DNA of 64,000 nucleotides from Westerdykella aurantiaca (lineage: Eukaryota; Ascomycota; Dothideomycetes; Pleosporales; Sporormiaceae), in the NCBI GenBank assembly GCA_030412805.1, contig JASJFJ010000001.1, positions 2,110,501 through 2,174,500 on the forward strand, in the 5' to 3' direction. This document shows, piece after piece, positions 40,669 to 49,916 of the stretch. The translations under genes and the position numbers were made by a program. Under the pieces are notes generated by a model. It saw only the letters and a program-made list of their open reading frames with translations, was not told the origin of the DNA and did not search any database. Within the stretch, counting starts at the first letter, position 1. Each line of letters opens with the position of its first letter.

Positions 40669-43600
40669 TCAAGGCGTATCTCGGCGGAAGCCTTGCGGCA
40701 GCTGGCCGCGAGTATTGCGCACGTCCTTTGTGTACTCAATCCATCGATCTAGCGCTTCTGTTTCCTCGAACAATTGAGATGGCTCCCATGTAGTTTCGGC
40801 ATACCCTACCCATCTCACTTCGTACTGTACTTGGCGCCCTCTACCCCTTCGAGTAACCCTCTCCGCAACGATATCCTCTACTGCCCATTCCGGTTCGCCA
40901 TCAACCACAATAGCTTCGGGCTGCGAGTCATCATTTGGCTGGCTTGGCAGTGGATCGTTGGCAGCCAGCCGCAATCGATCGATATGGAATACGTTGTGGG
41001 GGCCAGGCGGTGTATTGAGGCGCACGGAATGCGTACCAATCACTTCAGTGACTGTGTATTTGGCGTTCTTCCAGTCGAGCTTCTTGTTTGGCCGTTGGGT
41101 CTTGAAGTGTTTCCCTAGGGCCAGCCACACCTTGTCTCCCACTCTCAGTTGCCATGGTACTTGCCGGCGTCGATTTGCCTGCCTTTCTTGCTCTTGCTGA
41201 GCTTCAGCCATTGAAGCTTGGGCTAGCTCAAATACTTCCTTGAACTTGTTAACTATCGTTTCAGCAGTCCTCTTGCCCGCTCGTTCGTCAACAATGTAAT
41301 TCGATCCGTGTCGTGGGGCTGTAAGCTGGATAGGATCTACGTAGTAACCGTGCTGGAGAAAGAATGGGCTAACGCCTGTTGAAGCGGCATTCCTTGATCG
41401 GATAGCTATCATAGCTATACCCAGCAGCTTGGCCCAGTTCTTTTGGTCCCAGTCAACGTACGCCCGTAGATAAGCCTCTACCGTGCTGTTCATCCTTTCA
41501 GTTGATCCATCGGTCTGGGGGTGGAAGGCTGTCGACAGTCGTCGTTTGATCCCTAGGATTTCGCAGAGTCGTTTCCACAGCCCGCTTGTGAATTGACTGC
41601 CTCGATCCGATACGATGGCGTTGGGAAGCCAGTGGTACGCTACCACGTGCCTAATAAATGCCCATACAACCGTCTTAGTGTCCATGTTTGGGAGCGGTAC
41701 AAGTACAATATCCTTACTCAACCGATCGGTGACTACAAGGAGGATTGTACATCCCTCGCTCTCTGGGAGATCAGTAATGAAATCCATCGATATCTCCTTC
41801 CATATTCGATCAGGAAGTGGCAGAGGCCTAAGCAGGCCATGAATACCACCCCTCCATGGCTTAATCCTGCCACAAACAGCGCAGTTCCGAAGGAAGCGCC
41901 TGATATCCTCAGACATCCCAGGCCAGAAGTAATCCCTCGCAATTGCTTGGTAAGTGGCTGCACGTCCTGGGTGGCCGGCTACGGCAGGGGAGTGTACTCC
42001 ATCGATTAGGCTTGTTCGTAGGGGTTCTGATTGCGGTACCCACTTCCGATCCCTATAGAGCAGGCATCCCTCCTGATCCACTGTACAGTCCGTAATAGAT
42101 ATCTTTAGGCCTAGGCTTGGTGGAACCCGTCGCTCTCCATTAAGCACGCATTGCCGGATGTTAATATATTGGTTGTCGCCTTCTGTTGCAGCCTGCCACA
42201 GTTGTTCTAGCGTTGGGGGGTCTTCTTCCAGAAGGGTTGGGGCAGTGCTAGGATTCACGCTGTCATTGCTATCCGCGGCAGTATCGGTATCCGTATCCGT
42301 GTTGGCATCAGTGTTGGCATCAGTGCCAAGTGCTACGGATCGAAACGTGATCACACTGCCCTCATCTTCGTCGTCTGTGGCCAGTGAAGCAGACGTTGGC
42401 TTGAGTAGCTGCTTGTAACGGTGCTGTATACGATCGTCAGAGGCGTCTTGAGGCATATCTTGTTCGCGCCGGGATAGGGCATCAGCGCGGGGGTTCTCCT
42501 TCCCAGGTCGGTAGGCAATCTCCATATTGTAGCGTCCTAGGAGAAGAGACCATCGCATTTGTCTTTCGTTAAGCATCCTTGGCTTTGTGAAATACTCTAG
42601 ATTCTTGTGATCCGTGATAATAGTGAATTTCTCAACTGATCGTAGCTCAGCGTCCCATTCCTGTAGGCACTGTACCACAGCGAGTAACTCCTTGTCGTGG
42701 ATTTCGTAGTTGCACTCATGTACGTTCATCTTCCGTGAAAAATAGGCTACTGGCCGTAGTAGGCCTCGATCGTCGTACTGTGAAAGACACCCTGCTATCG
42801 CGTACCCGGAAGCATCCGTTTCAAGCACCGTCTCCTTCTCAGGGTCAAATTGGGCTAGGACTGGTTCTGTGACGAAAATATCCTTAAGCGTGTCGAAGGC
42901 CTTCTGTTCAATAGAGGTCCATTGAAAGGCTACGTTGCCTGTAAGTCGCGTGAGGGGTGCTACAAGCTCTGAGAATCTACGGATAAACCGCCGATAGAAG
43001 TTAGCGAAGCCTAAGAAGCTTCGCACGCCTTTGACAGTCTTAGGGGCCTCCCATTCCTTAATAGCCTTGATCTTCTCAGGGTCCATGCGCAGGCCTTTGC
43101 CCGCATCGATGATGAACCCTAGATATTTCGTTGACTTGACTTCAAATTCGCACTTCCTGATATCCAGCGGGAGGCCTGCCTTGCCTAGCGCCTCGAGCAC
43201 TAGGTTGACCTGGCTTCGGTGCTCAGCTAGGGAGCCGTTTGTGTATATAAGTACGTCATCGAGGTAGGCTGTACAGAAGTCGTCGAGATACTTGCGCAGG
43301 GCCCAGTTAATATATCTCTGAAAGGTACTAGGCGCGTTTGCCAAGCCAAAAGGGGTAACCAGCCATTCGTACAGCCCGAACCGAGTGCGAAAAGCTGTCT
43401 TCCATTCATCCCCAGCGTTAATCCGAATCTTGTGGAAGGCAGCCGAGACGTCAAGCTTTGTAAACCACTGAGCCTTACCAAGATTGTTTAGGGTCTCCTG
43501 GATCAGCGGCAGCGGGTATCGGTCCTTCCGGGTGATCGCATTAAGAGCTCTGTAGTCGACACAAAAGCGGAGGCCGCCACCTGGTTTCTTTGCAAAGAGG

Positions 43601-44406
43601 ACTGGTGCAGCTGCTGGCGAATTACTCGCGCGGATCCATCCCTTCTCAAGCAGCGACGTGAGTTCCTTTCGTAGGACAAGTAGCTCCCCTTTGCTCATGT
43701 TGTACAGTGGGCCCCATGGCACCTCTGGATCCCTCCCGTCCTTTTGAACCAAGTCGATTCGGTGATCAATATCAGGTCCTCGGAGTGGTGGCATTTTTGA
43801 TGCAGTTTTTGGGTCGAATATCCACCCGTGGTGGGCGTAGTGGGTTGGCAACAGCTCCTTGAAGTCTATTGTTGATTTCGGCGCCAAGGCTTTTTCAATA
43901 TCTGCTAGTGAGGCTGCGAAGACAATAGACTGGTTCTTCTTCGCAGCTTGGAGGTGGTGACTGTATGCTGCAGCGCTGATCTCTTGCAGAGGTACGTGGC
44001 CCTGTAGGGTAGGGACAGGTTCTCCTTCCTTGCTTTGAATCCGAATCCGTTGGCGCGTCGAATGAATGTAGATTGAGCGCTTAGCTGGCGCAATTGTAAC
44101 CTGCAGCCGGTTCATCCAAGGCCGCCCAAGGATTAGGTCAAACCCCATGTTGTCAGTGGCAACGTAGGCCCATCCAGTGTCCTTGAATCCTTCAATATCA
44201 GCAGTGTACTGAGCTACCTGCGTTATCACGCCTTCGCCGGCTATGCCCAGCAGTCGTCGGGGAGTAATATCAATGCACAGCAAGCCTGCGGCCTTTGCTA
44301 GTGAGGGTGAAACTAGAGCATTTGCGAGCGTGCCAGAATCGATCATACAGGAGGCGTAGGTAGTTTGATTAACTAACGCGTGTACGCTAATAGCCTCCCC
44401 ATCCAT
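40669..44406 (-). CDS. pol: Ty3/gypsy Pol polyprotein with chromodomain
   Basis: 1,245-residue polyprotein from the first Met, fully open. Order: aspartic protease with DSG at about 23-25; reverse transcriptase with YLDD at 381-384; RNase H beginning near LETDASGYAIAG; an integrase with an HHCC zinc region (H...H...CAVCGRIK) and the DDE triad in MDFITDL, VSDRGSQFTSG and DGSTERMNS; then a C-terminal chromodomain (YEVRWVGYAETTWEPSQLF). The chromodomain makes this a chromovirus; in such elements it directs integration to marked chromatin. The frame is -1 relative to gag and stays open across the gag stop, so Gag-Pol is probably made by frameshift. It ends 30 bases from the LTR. Confidence 0.95.
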   Translation of the reverse strand: MDGEAISVHALVNQTTYASCMIDSGTLANALVSPSLAKAAGLLCIDITPRRLLGIAGEGVITQVAQYTADIEGFKDTGWAYVATDNMGFDLILGRPWMNRLQVTIAPAKRSIYIHSTRQRIRIQSKEGEPVPTLQGHVPLQEISAAAYSHHLQAAKKNQSIVFAASLADIEKALAPKSTIDFKELLPTHYAHHGWIFDPKTASKMPPLRGPDIDHRIDLVQKDGRDPEVPWGPLYNMSKGELLVLRKELTSLLEKGWIRASNSPAAAPVLFAKKPGGGLRFCVDYRALNAITRKDRYPLPLIQETLNNLGKAQWFTKLDVSAAFHKIRINAGDEWKTAFRTRFGLYEWLVTPFGLANAPSTFQRYINWALRKYLDDFCTAYLDDVLIYTNGSLAEHRSQVNLVLEALGKAGLPLDIRKCEFEVKSTKYLGFIIDAGKGLRMDPEKIKAIKEWEAPKTVKGVRSFLGFANFYRRFIRRFSELVAPLTRLTGNVAFQWTSIEQKAFDTLKDIFVTEPVLAQFDPEKETVLETDASGYAIAGCLSQYDDRGLLRPVAYFSRKMNVHECNYEIHDKELLAVVQCLQEWDAELRSVEKFTIITDHKNLEYFTKPRMLNERQMRWSLLLGRYNMEIAYRPGKENPRADALSRREQDMPQDASDDRIQHRYKQLLKPTSASLATDDEDEGSVITFRSVALGTDANTDANTDTDTDTAADSNDSVNPSTAPTLLEEDPPTLEQLWQAATEGDNQYINIRQCVLNGERRVPPSLGLKISITDCTVDQEGCLLYRDRKWVPQSEPLRTSLIDGVHSPAVAGHPGRAATYQAIARDYFWPGMSEDIRRFLRNCAVCGRIKPWRGGIHGLLRPLPLPDRIWKEISMDFITDLPESEGCTILLVVTDRLSKDIVLVPLPNMDTKTVVWAFIRHVVAYHWLPNAIVSDRGSQFTSGLWKRLCEILGIKRRLSTAFHPQTDGSTERMNSTVEAYLRAYVDWDQKNWAKLLGIAMIAIRSRNAASTGVSPFFLQHGYYVDPIQLTAPRHGSNYIVDERAGKRTAETIVNKFKEVFELAQASMAEAQQEQERQANRRRQVPWQLRVGDKVWLALGKHFKTQRPNKKLDWKNAKYTVTEVIGTHSVRLNTPPGPHNVFHIDRLRLAANDPLPSQPNDDSQPEAIVVDGEPEWAVEDIVAERVTRRGRGRQVQYEVRWVGYAETTWEPSQLFEETEALDRWIEYTKDVRNTRGQLPQGFRRDTP

Positions 44407-44489
44407 GTGCTGGCCTTTAAACTTCTTCCACTCCTCAAGAGCTTGCCTGTAGGTTGCAGGTGGCTCCTGTTGGTGACTTTCAACAGGAG

Positions 44490-45797
44490 CTACTCTTTTT
44501 CCGAATCTGATTTGCTGGTAGGCTCGTCCTCAAGCAACGGCGGTGGAGATGCCTGAGCAGCAGTAGCTCTTGCTGACCTTATGGGCAACGGGCGGTTGGC
44601 TGGTAGGTAAGGGCACTTCTGGATGTAGTGGCCTCCTGCTCCGCAGCGCATACACAGCCGATTAGCTCGCCGGCGCTGAATCTCCTCCTCTGGCACCCAT
44701 TTGGCTCGCCTCCGTTCTGTGCCACCCTGGTTACTCCTTGTAGGTTGCCAGTCCATCTGTTCTGGGGACGCTGGCCTGTCGCGATCGGGCGATTGACGCT
44801 TTTCGTGTGGGTTAAGGCTAGCTGCCGATTGGCCGTAGGGCCTTGCGGTCCGACTGTTCAAGCTCACTCGGAATAGGTTATCTGACGTCCTAATAACTTT
44901 ATTGACGAAATCGCTGAAGTTAAGGCTCTCATCTACTGTAGCCATGCTCTTTTGAAGTTCGGTGTCAAGGCCCCTCAAGAACTGATTCTTTTTGCTTGCA
45001 TCTCCAAAGGTCTCTCCACTCTGAAGTATTAAGCGGTTGAACTCCATGTAATAATCTCTTACAGCCTTCTTTCCTTGCTTCAAGCTGTTCAGCTGATCAA
45101 GTGCTCGGGCTTTCAGATGGGGGTCATTGAACTGCTGGTCCAGGAATGCCCACATTTCGTTAACAGAAGAGGATTCAGCATAGGTTTCGCACCAAGGGAG
45201 GACTACGCTAGCAGCGTAATCCTTCATCCTTCCCATTAGGTACTCAATCTTATATTGCTCTGACCTGCTGCTGAAGTCGTTGCGGAGCTTTGCTTTCGCT
45301 TTAAACCGGAAGGCTGGGTATTTTGCACGGTCCCCATCGAAAGGTTCTGGGTCAGGGAACTTGGCTTGCTTTTCAGTAGTAACTGGTGGTGTTTCGGGGT
45401 GCGGTGGCTCCTGGCTAGGTGGTGTCGTAGTAGCAGCCTTTCGACCCTCTAACGCTTCCATTCTGCTCATCATCTGCTTCATCATTTCCATCATCATCGT
45501 AGAAGGATCCGATTGTCCCGCTGGTCGATCCTTCGCCTGTATCCGAGTTTCGATCTGACTCACTGTTGCTTCAATGGCCTGAACTGGCCATTGCTCTTTA
45601 GCTAGTATCTCTCGTATGCTAGCGGCGACTCGGTCATGTGACCATCCTCCTTCTAGTTTCCCGATGGCGTAGGCTGTCATGTCATCAATTGAGTGGCCTT
45701 CCATCCCTGTATCCCTTATGTATGCCTGCAGCTCGGCGCGTACAGGGCTTCCGCTCGGTATCTCAATCGCTCGATCTGTCAATCGCTCGATTCTCAA
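44490..45797 (-). CDS. gag: Ty3/gypsy Gag
   Basis: 435-residue capsid/nucleocapsid protein. The central part (roughly 150-290) carries the Ty3/gypsy Gag capsid pattern (FKAKAKLRNDF ... YYMEFNRLILQSG). A single CCHC zinc knuckle CMRCGAGGHYIQKC lies near 388-401 for RNA binding. The N-terminus has a coiled region with a run of Met and Glu (MMMEMMKQMMSRMEALEG). The stop is preceded by an A5 run (GGAAAAAG) where pol overlaps in the -1 frame. Confidence 0.93.
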   Translation of the reverse strand: MRIERLTDRAIEIPSGSPVRAELQAYIRDTGMEGHSIDDMTAYAIGKLEGGWSHDRVAASIREILAKEQWPVQAIEATVSQIETRIQAKDRPAGQSDPSTMMMEMMKQMMSRMEALEGRKAATTTPPSQEPPHPETPPVTTEKQAKFPDPEPFDGDRAKYPAFRFKAKAKLRNDFSSRSEQYKIEYLMGRMKDYAASVVLPWCETYAESSSVNEMWAFLDQQFNDPHLKARALDQLNSLKQGKKAVRDYYMEFNRLILQSGETFGDASKKNQFLRGLDTELQKSMATVDESLNFSDFVNKVIRTSDNLFRVSLNSRTARPYGQSAASLNPHEKRQSPDRDRPASPEQMDWQPTRSNQGGTERRRAKWVPEEEIQRRRANRLCMRCGAGGHYIQKCPYLPANRPLPIRSARATAAQASPPPLLEDEPTSKSDSEKE

Positions 45798-45845
45798 TGT
45801 GGCCTACTCCCTGTACAATAGGGACGGGTAGGGCTTCCAATGTGG

Positions 45846-45977
45846 GCTCGGGCAGGCGTTCTACCACTGGGGTCCCTGCTCTGGCTCTGTTTCCGTGACG
45901 ATAGGATACCACACTGGCTGGTGGACTCTCCTTTTGCTCGGGCAGGCGTTCTACCACTAGGGTCCCTGCACTGGCGT
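45846..45977 (-). repeat. 90-bp tandem repeat in retrotransposon leader
   Basis: The block GCTCGGGCAGGCGTTCTACC occurs at 45846 and again at 45936, a period of 90 bases, about 1.5 units in all. Related copies have two to four units (see findings). Confidence 0.85.
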
Positions 45978-45989
45978 ATGATAGGGGTG

Positions 45990-46001
45990 ATCGAATCCAA
46001 A
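45990..46001 (-). other. predicted self-priming primer-binding site
   Basis: On the minus strand TTTGGATTCGAT lies directly against the 5' LTR with no gap. Its exact 12-base complement is in the LTR itself (46041-46052 on the plus strand reads TTTGGATTCGAT). This is the layout seen in self-primed elements such as Tf1, where the transcript 5' end folds back on the primer site. Confidence 0.7.
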
Positions 46002-46196
46002 TGTAATGGCCGCGCAAAGCTTGCAGATGCCTGGTAACAGTTTGGATTCGATAAGGCTCCAAAGGGTTTGGATGATGGGTCTCTATGCCATCCCCTTCGG
46101 AGCGGAACAACTATCTACCGGTCTATCTTGCCTCCTTGAGGCAGAACCGCCCCAGATCTCATCTGGGTAAAGCTACCTGGGCACCAGCCCATTACA
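46002..46196 (-). repeat. LTR (5' LTR of intact element)
   Basis: 195 bases, apparently identical to 40444-40638. It should contain the promoter. If self-priming holds, the transcript starts near 46052 on the minus strand, giving a U3 of about 144 bases. Confidence 0.92.
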
Positions 46197-48977
46197 CTAG
46201 CGTAGATTTAAATCTTGTAAAAAGTAGCTAAAACGTTAAGTTTTGTAAACTACTAAGCTTTGCTAAAGTTGTTTAGAGTCTTTTAGATTAGTAGTAGCAA
46301 ATATTAGTTTTTTTGTATAATAGCATTAAAAGCTCTATAGTTAACGCAAAAGCAAAGGCTACTGCCTAGTTTCTTTGCAAAGAAAACTAGTGCAGCTGCT
46401 AGCAAATTACTTGCGTAGATCTATTCTTTTTTAAGTAGTAACGTAAGTTTTTTCTATAATACTAGTAGCTTTCTTTTGCTTATATTGTATAGTAGGCTCT
46501 ATAGCACTTCTAGATTCTTTCTATTCTTTTAAACTAAGTTAATTTAGTAGTTAATATTAGGTTTTTAGAGTAGTAGCATCTTTAATGTAGTTTTTAGGTT
46601 AAATATCTACCTGTAATAAGCGTAGTAAGTTAGCAACAGCTTTTTAAAGTCTATTATTAATTTTAGTACTAAAGCTTTTTTAATATCTACTAGTAAAGCT
46701 GTAAAAACAATAGACTAGTTTTTCTTTGCAGCTTAGAAGTAGTAACTGTATACTATAGCGCTAATTTCTTGCAAAAGTACGTAGCTCTATAGTATAGAAA
46801 TAGGTTCTTTCTTTTTGCTTTAAATCTAAATCTATTAGCGCGTTAAATAAATGTAGATTAAGCGCTTAGCTAGCGCAATTGTTACCTGCAGCTAATTTAT
46901 CTAAAGCTGCTTAAAGATTAGGTTAAACTCTATATTGTTAGTAGCAACGTAGGCCTATCTAGTGTTTTTAAATCCTTTAATATTAGTAGTATACTAAGCT
47001 ACCTAGGTTATTACGCCTTTGCTAGCTATGCCTAGCAGTTGTTAGAAAGTAATATTAATGCATAGCAAGCTTGTAGCCTTTGCTAGTAAGGGTAAAACTA
47101 GAGCATTTGCAAGCATGCTAGAATTAATTATATAGAAAGCGTAGGTAGTTTAATTAACTAACGCGTGTACGCTAATAGCCTTTCTATCTATATACTAGCT
47201 TTTAAACTTTTTCTACTTTTTAAAAGCTTGTCTATAGGTTGCAAGTAGCTTCTATTAGTAACTTTTAATAAAAGCTACTCTTTTTCTAAATCTAATTTGC
47301 TAGTAGGCTTGTCTTTAAGCAATAGTAGTAGAGATGCCTAAGTAGCTATAGCTCTTGCTAACTTTACAAGCAATAGGCAGTTAGCTAGTAGGTAAAGGCA
47401 CTTCTAAATATAGTAGCTTTTTGCTTTGCAGCGTATATATAGCTAATTAGCTTGCTACTACTAGATTTTCTTTTCTAGCACCTATTTAGCTTGTTTCTAT
47501 TCTATGCTACTCTAGTTACTTTTTGTAGGTTGCTAGTCTATTTGTTCTAGAAGCGCTAGCCTGTTGCAATTAGGCAATTAACGTTTTTTATACGTGTTAA
47601 GGCTAGCTATTAGCTAGTTGTAAGTATAATTTTAGTATCTTACTAATAGGTTTACTTAGTATAGAATATTAGCAATCTAAATTACTTTATAAACAAAGCT
47701 TTTATATAAAAAATTTTCTAGAATTGCAATAGTGCTTTTTTAGAGTTTAATACTTAGCTTTTATATAAAGAAATTTTTCTTGTTTATATTACTAAAAGTC
47801 TTTCTAGTTAATTAGACTAGTTAGTTAAATTCTATTAAATATTCTTGTATAGGTTGTTTGCTCTAGTAGATTCTATAGAGTTAATCTATAGCTTTGCTTT
47901 TAAAGTATAGATTGTTTAATTAGAAATCTATAAAAGCCTATAGGCTTTAAAAAGTTAAAGTAGCCTAATTAAAAGTATCTATAGTAGCAAAACTCTTGCT
48001 GCATCTTCTATACACTTCTAGAAAACGTAATTAACTTAAGCTTTTTTAAAAATACTTTTATAGTTAGCTTTAAGCTTAGCTTTTACTTAATATTAAAAGG
48101 TTAGATACTAGGCTTAGTTACTATTAAACTTTTTAGAATTAGAAAATTTAGCGCGTTGTTTTATATACGCAGTTGGTAGAATTTAGAAAAACGTTAGCCT
48201 CTAGCTAGGTAGTGTTGTAGCAACAACTTTCTAATTTTCTAACGCGTCTATTCTACTTATTAACTACTTTATTATTTCTATTATTATTATAGAAGAATCT
48301 AATTGTTCTGCTAGTTAATTTTTCGCCTATATCTAAGTTTTAATCTAACTTACTATTGCTTTAATAGCTTAAACTAGCTATTGCTTTTTAGCTAGTATTT
48401 TTTGTATACTAGTAGCAACTTAGTTATATAACTATTCTTTTTCTAGTTTTTTAATAGCGTAGGCTGTTATATTATTAATTAAATAGCTTTCTATTTTTGT
48501 ATTTTTTATATATACTTGCAGCTTAGCGCGTATAGAGCTTCTACTTAGTATTTTAATTGTTTAATCTATTAATTGCTTAATAGCTTAATTTTTAATATAG
48601 CCTACTTTTTATATAATAGAAACAAGTAGAGCTTCTAATATAGGCTTAAGTAGGCGTTCTACTACTAGAATTTCTACTTTAGCTCTATTCTATAACAATA
48701 GAATACTATACTAGCTAGTAGACTTTTTTTTTACTTAGGCAAGCGTTCTACTACTAGAGTTTCTACTCTAGCTCTATTCTATAACAATAGAATACTACAC
48801 TAGCTAGTAGACTTTTTTTTTGCTTAGGCAAGCGTTCTACTACTAGAGTTTCTACTCTAGCTTTGTTCTATAACAATAGAATACTACACTAGCTAGTAGA
48901 CTTTTTTTTTTGCTTAAGCAGGCGTTCTACTACTAGAGTTCCTGCACTAGCGTATAATAGAAGTAATTAAATCTAAA

Positions 48978-49195
48978 TATAATAGCTGCGCAAAGCTTGC
49001 AAATGCCTAGTAACAGTTTAGATTTAATAAAGCTTTAAAAAGTTTAGATAATAGGTTTCTATGCTATTTTCTTTAGAGTAGAACAACTATCTACTAGTTT
49101 ATTTTGTTTCTTTAGAGTAGAACTACTCTAGATTTAATCTAGGTTAAGCTTTAGATTTTATCTAAGTTAAGCTCTTTAGGCACTAGCCTATTATA
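48978..49195 (-). repeat. mutated LTR of the old element
   Basis: Aligns with the 195-base LTR after many C-to-T and G-to-A changes; 218 bases long because of an internal duplication around GGTTAAGCT. It is followed by the target duplication CAAGT. Confidence 0.85.
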
Positions 49196-49200
49196 CAAGT

Positions 49201-49916
49201 AAGTTACTACAATTAAATATATTAACGCGTCTAGATAGTTAATTCTACTCTTTATTATCTTTTCTAGCAAGGTTTACTAGAATATCTAGTACTAAAGCCT
49301 ACTTGCAAACTAGATGCTAGCTGTTAGCAATAATAGCTAGACAACTAATTAGCTTAGTCTAGCCTAGCTACAGCACTTTAACAGCTCTATAAAGTTGCGT
49401 ATAATAGGCACCTATTAATTGCTTATTATTAACAGCTATAGCAGCTATATAATACTAGAATTTAACATCTACTATATAGAAAACAAGATAATTACTTTCT
49501 ATATACTTTTCTATACGTTATACTTTTTCTAGCTACTTAATATTAGTATTACAAAGTATCTATTAATGTCTCTAGAACGCACAGGCTAAGCAACTCTAGA
49601 ATAACTTAAATTAGCTTAGGCTACCTTTAACTAAGCTTAACTAGCGTAATTTGTTAAAGTTTTTTTTATATACTATAGAGCTTCTATAGATTATATAGTA
49701 AAAGATTGCATTAGCGTTATATATAGTAGCTATTTTTAAGTACTTAGTATTTATAGCCTATCTATATAGGTTAACTCTATTTTTATAGTTAGCTACTTTT
49801 TTTTTAAAGCAAGCCTATAGATAAAGTATATAAAAGCTAGCTTAGTAGAGTGTTTACTATATTAACAAGCTTAACTTTTTTTTACTCTATATAGAAGTAT
49901 AGTTTAAAGTATTTAT
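49201..49916 (+). mobile_element. pogo/Fot1-like transposon, continuation
   Basis: Resumes the transposase interrupted at 37439: the codons before and after the gypsy insertion read GNCK, then a stop where the family has W, then VTTIKYINAS, as expected for one continuous frame. Later blocks correspond to the SNN-W-TTN, LLIIN-HSSH-like and LK-AY regions of DDE transposases, with many stops. The element is cut off at 49917 by another LTR, so its right end is not found. Confidence 0.7.

Larger units (their letters stand above)
40444..46196 (-). mobile_element. intact Ty3/gypsy chromovirus, LTR to LTR
   Basis: 5,753-base LTR retrotransposon read on the minus strand. LTRs of 195 bases (40444-40638 and 46002-46196) appear identical base for base and begin and end with TGTAATGG/CCATTACA. 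The five-base target duplication CTAGC lies at 40439-40443 and 46197-46201. gag and pol frames are open over their full length, and the polypurine tract and primer site are present. Identical LTRs and open frames point to recent insertion; no RIP-type changes are visible. It sits inside the pol region of an older copy of its own family. Confidence 0.93.
37440..49195 (-). mobile_element. old RIP-mutated Ty3/gypsy element, split by a younger copy
   Basis: Degenerate copy of the same family as the intact element at 40444-46196, read on the minus strand. It consists of 37440-40443 and 46202-49195, about 6.0 kb once the inserted copy is removed. The left LTR (37440-37634) is only lightly changed, while the right LTR (48978-49195) is heavily mutated and carries an internal duplication of about 23 bases. 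A five-base target duplication CAAGT flanks it (37435-37439 and 49196-49200). gag and pol are recognisable by alignment to the intact copy but are full of stop codons. Confidence 0.85.

Noticed and set aside
45763..46110. 115-codon minus-strand frame across the 5' LTR and leader
   Set aside because: It runs through the LTR, primer site and tandem repeats of the retrotransposon, upstream of gag; probably chance.
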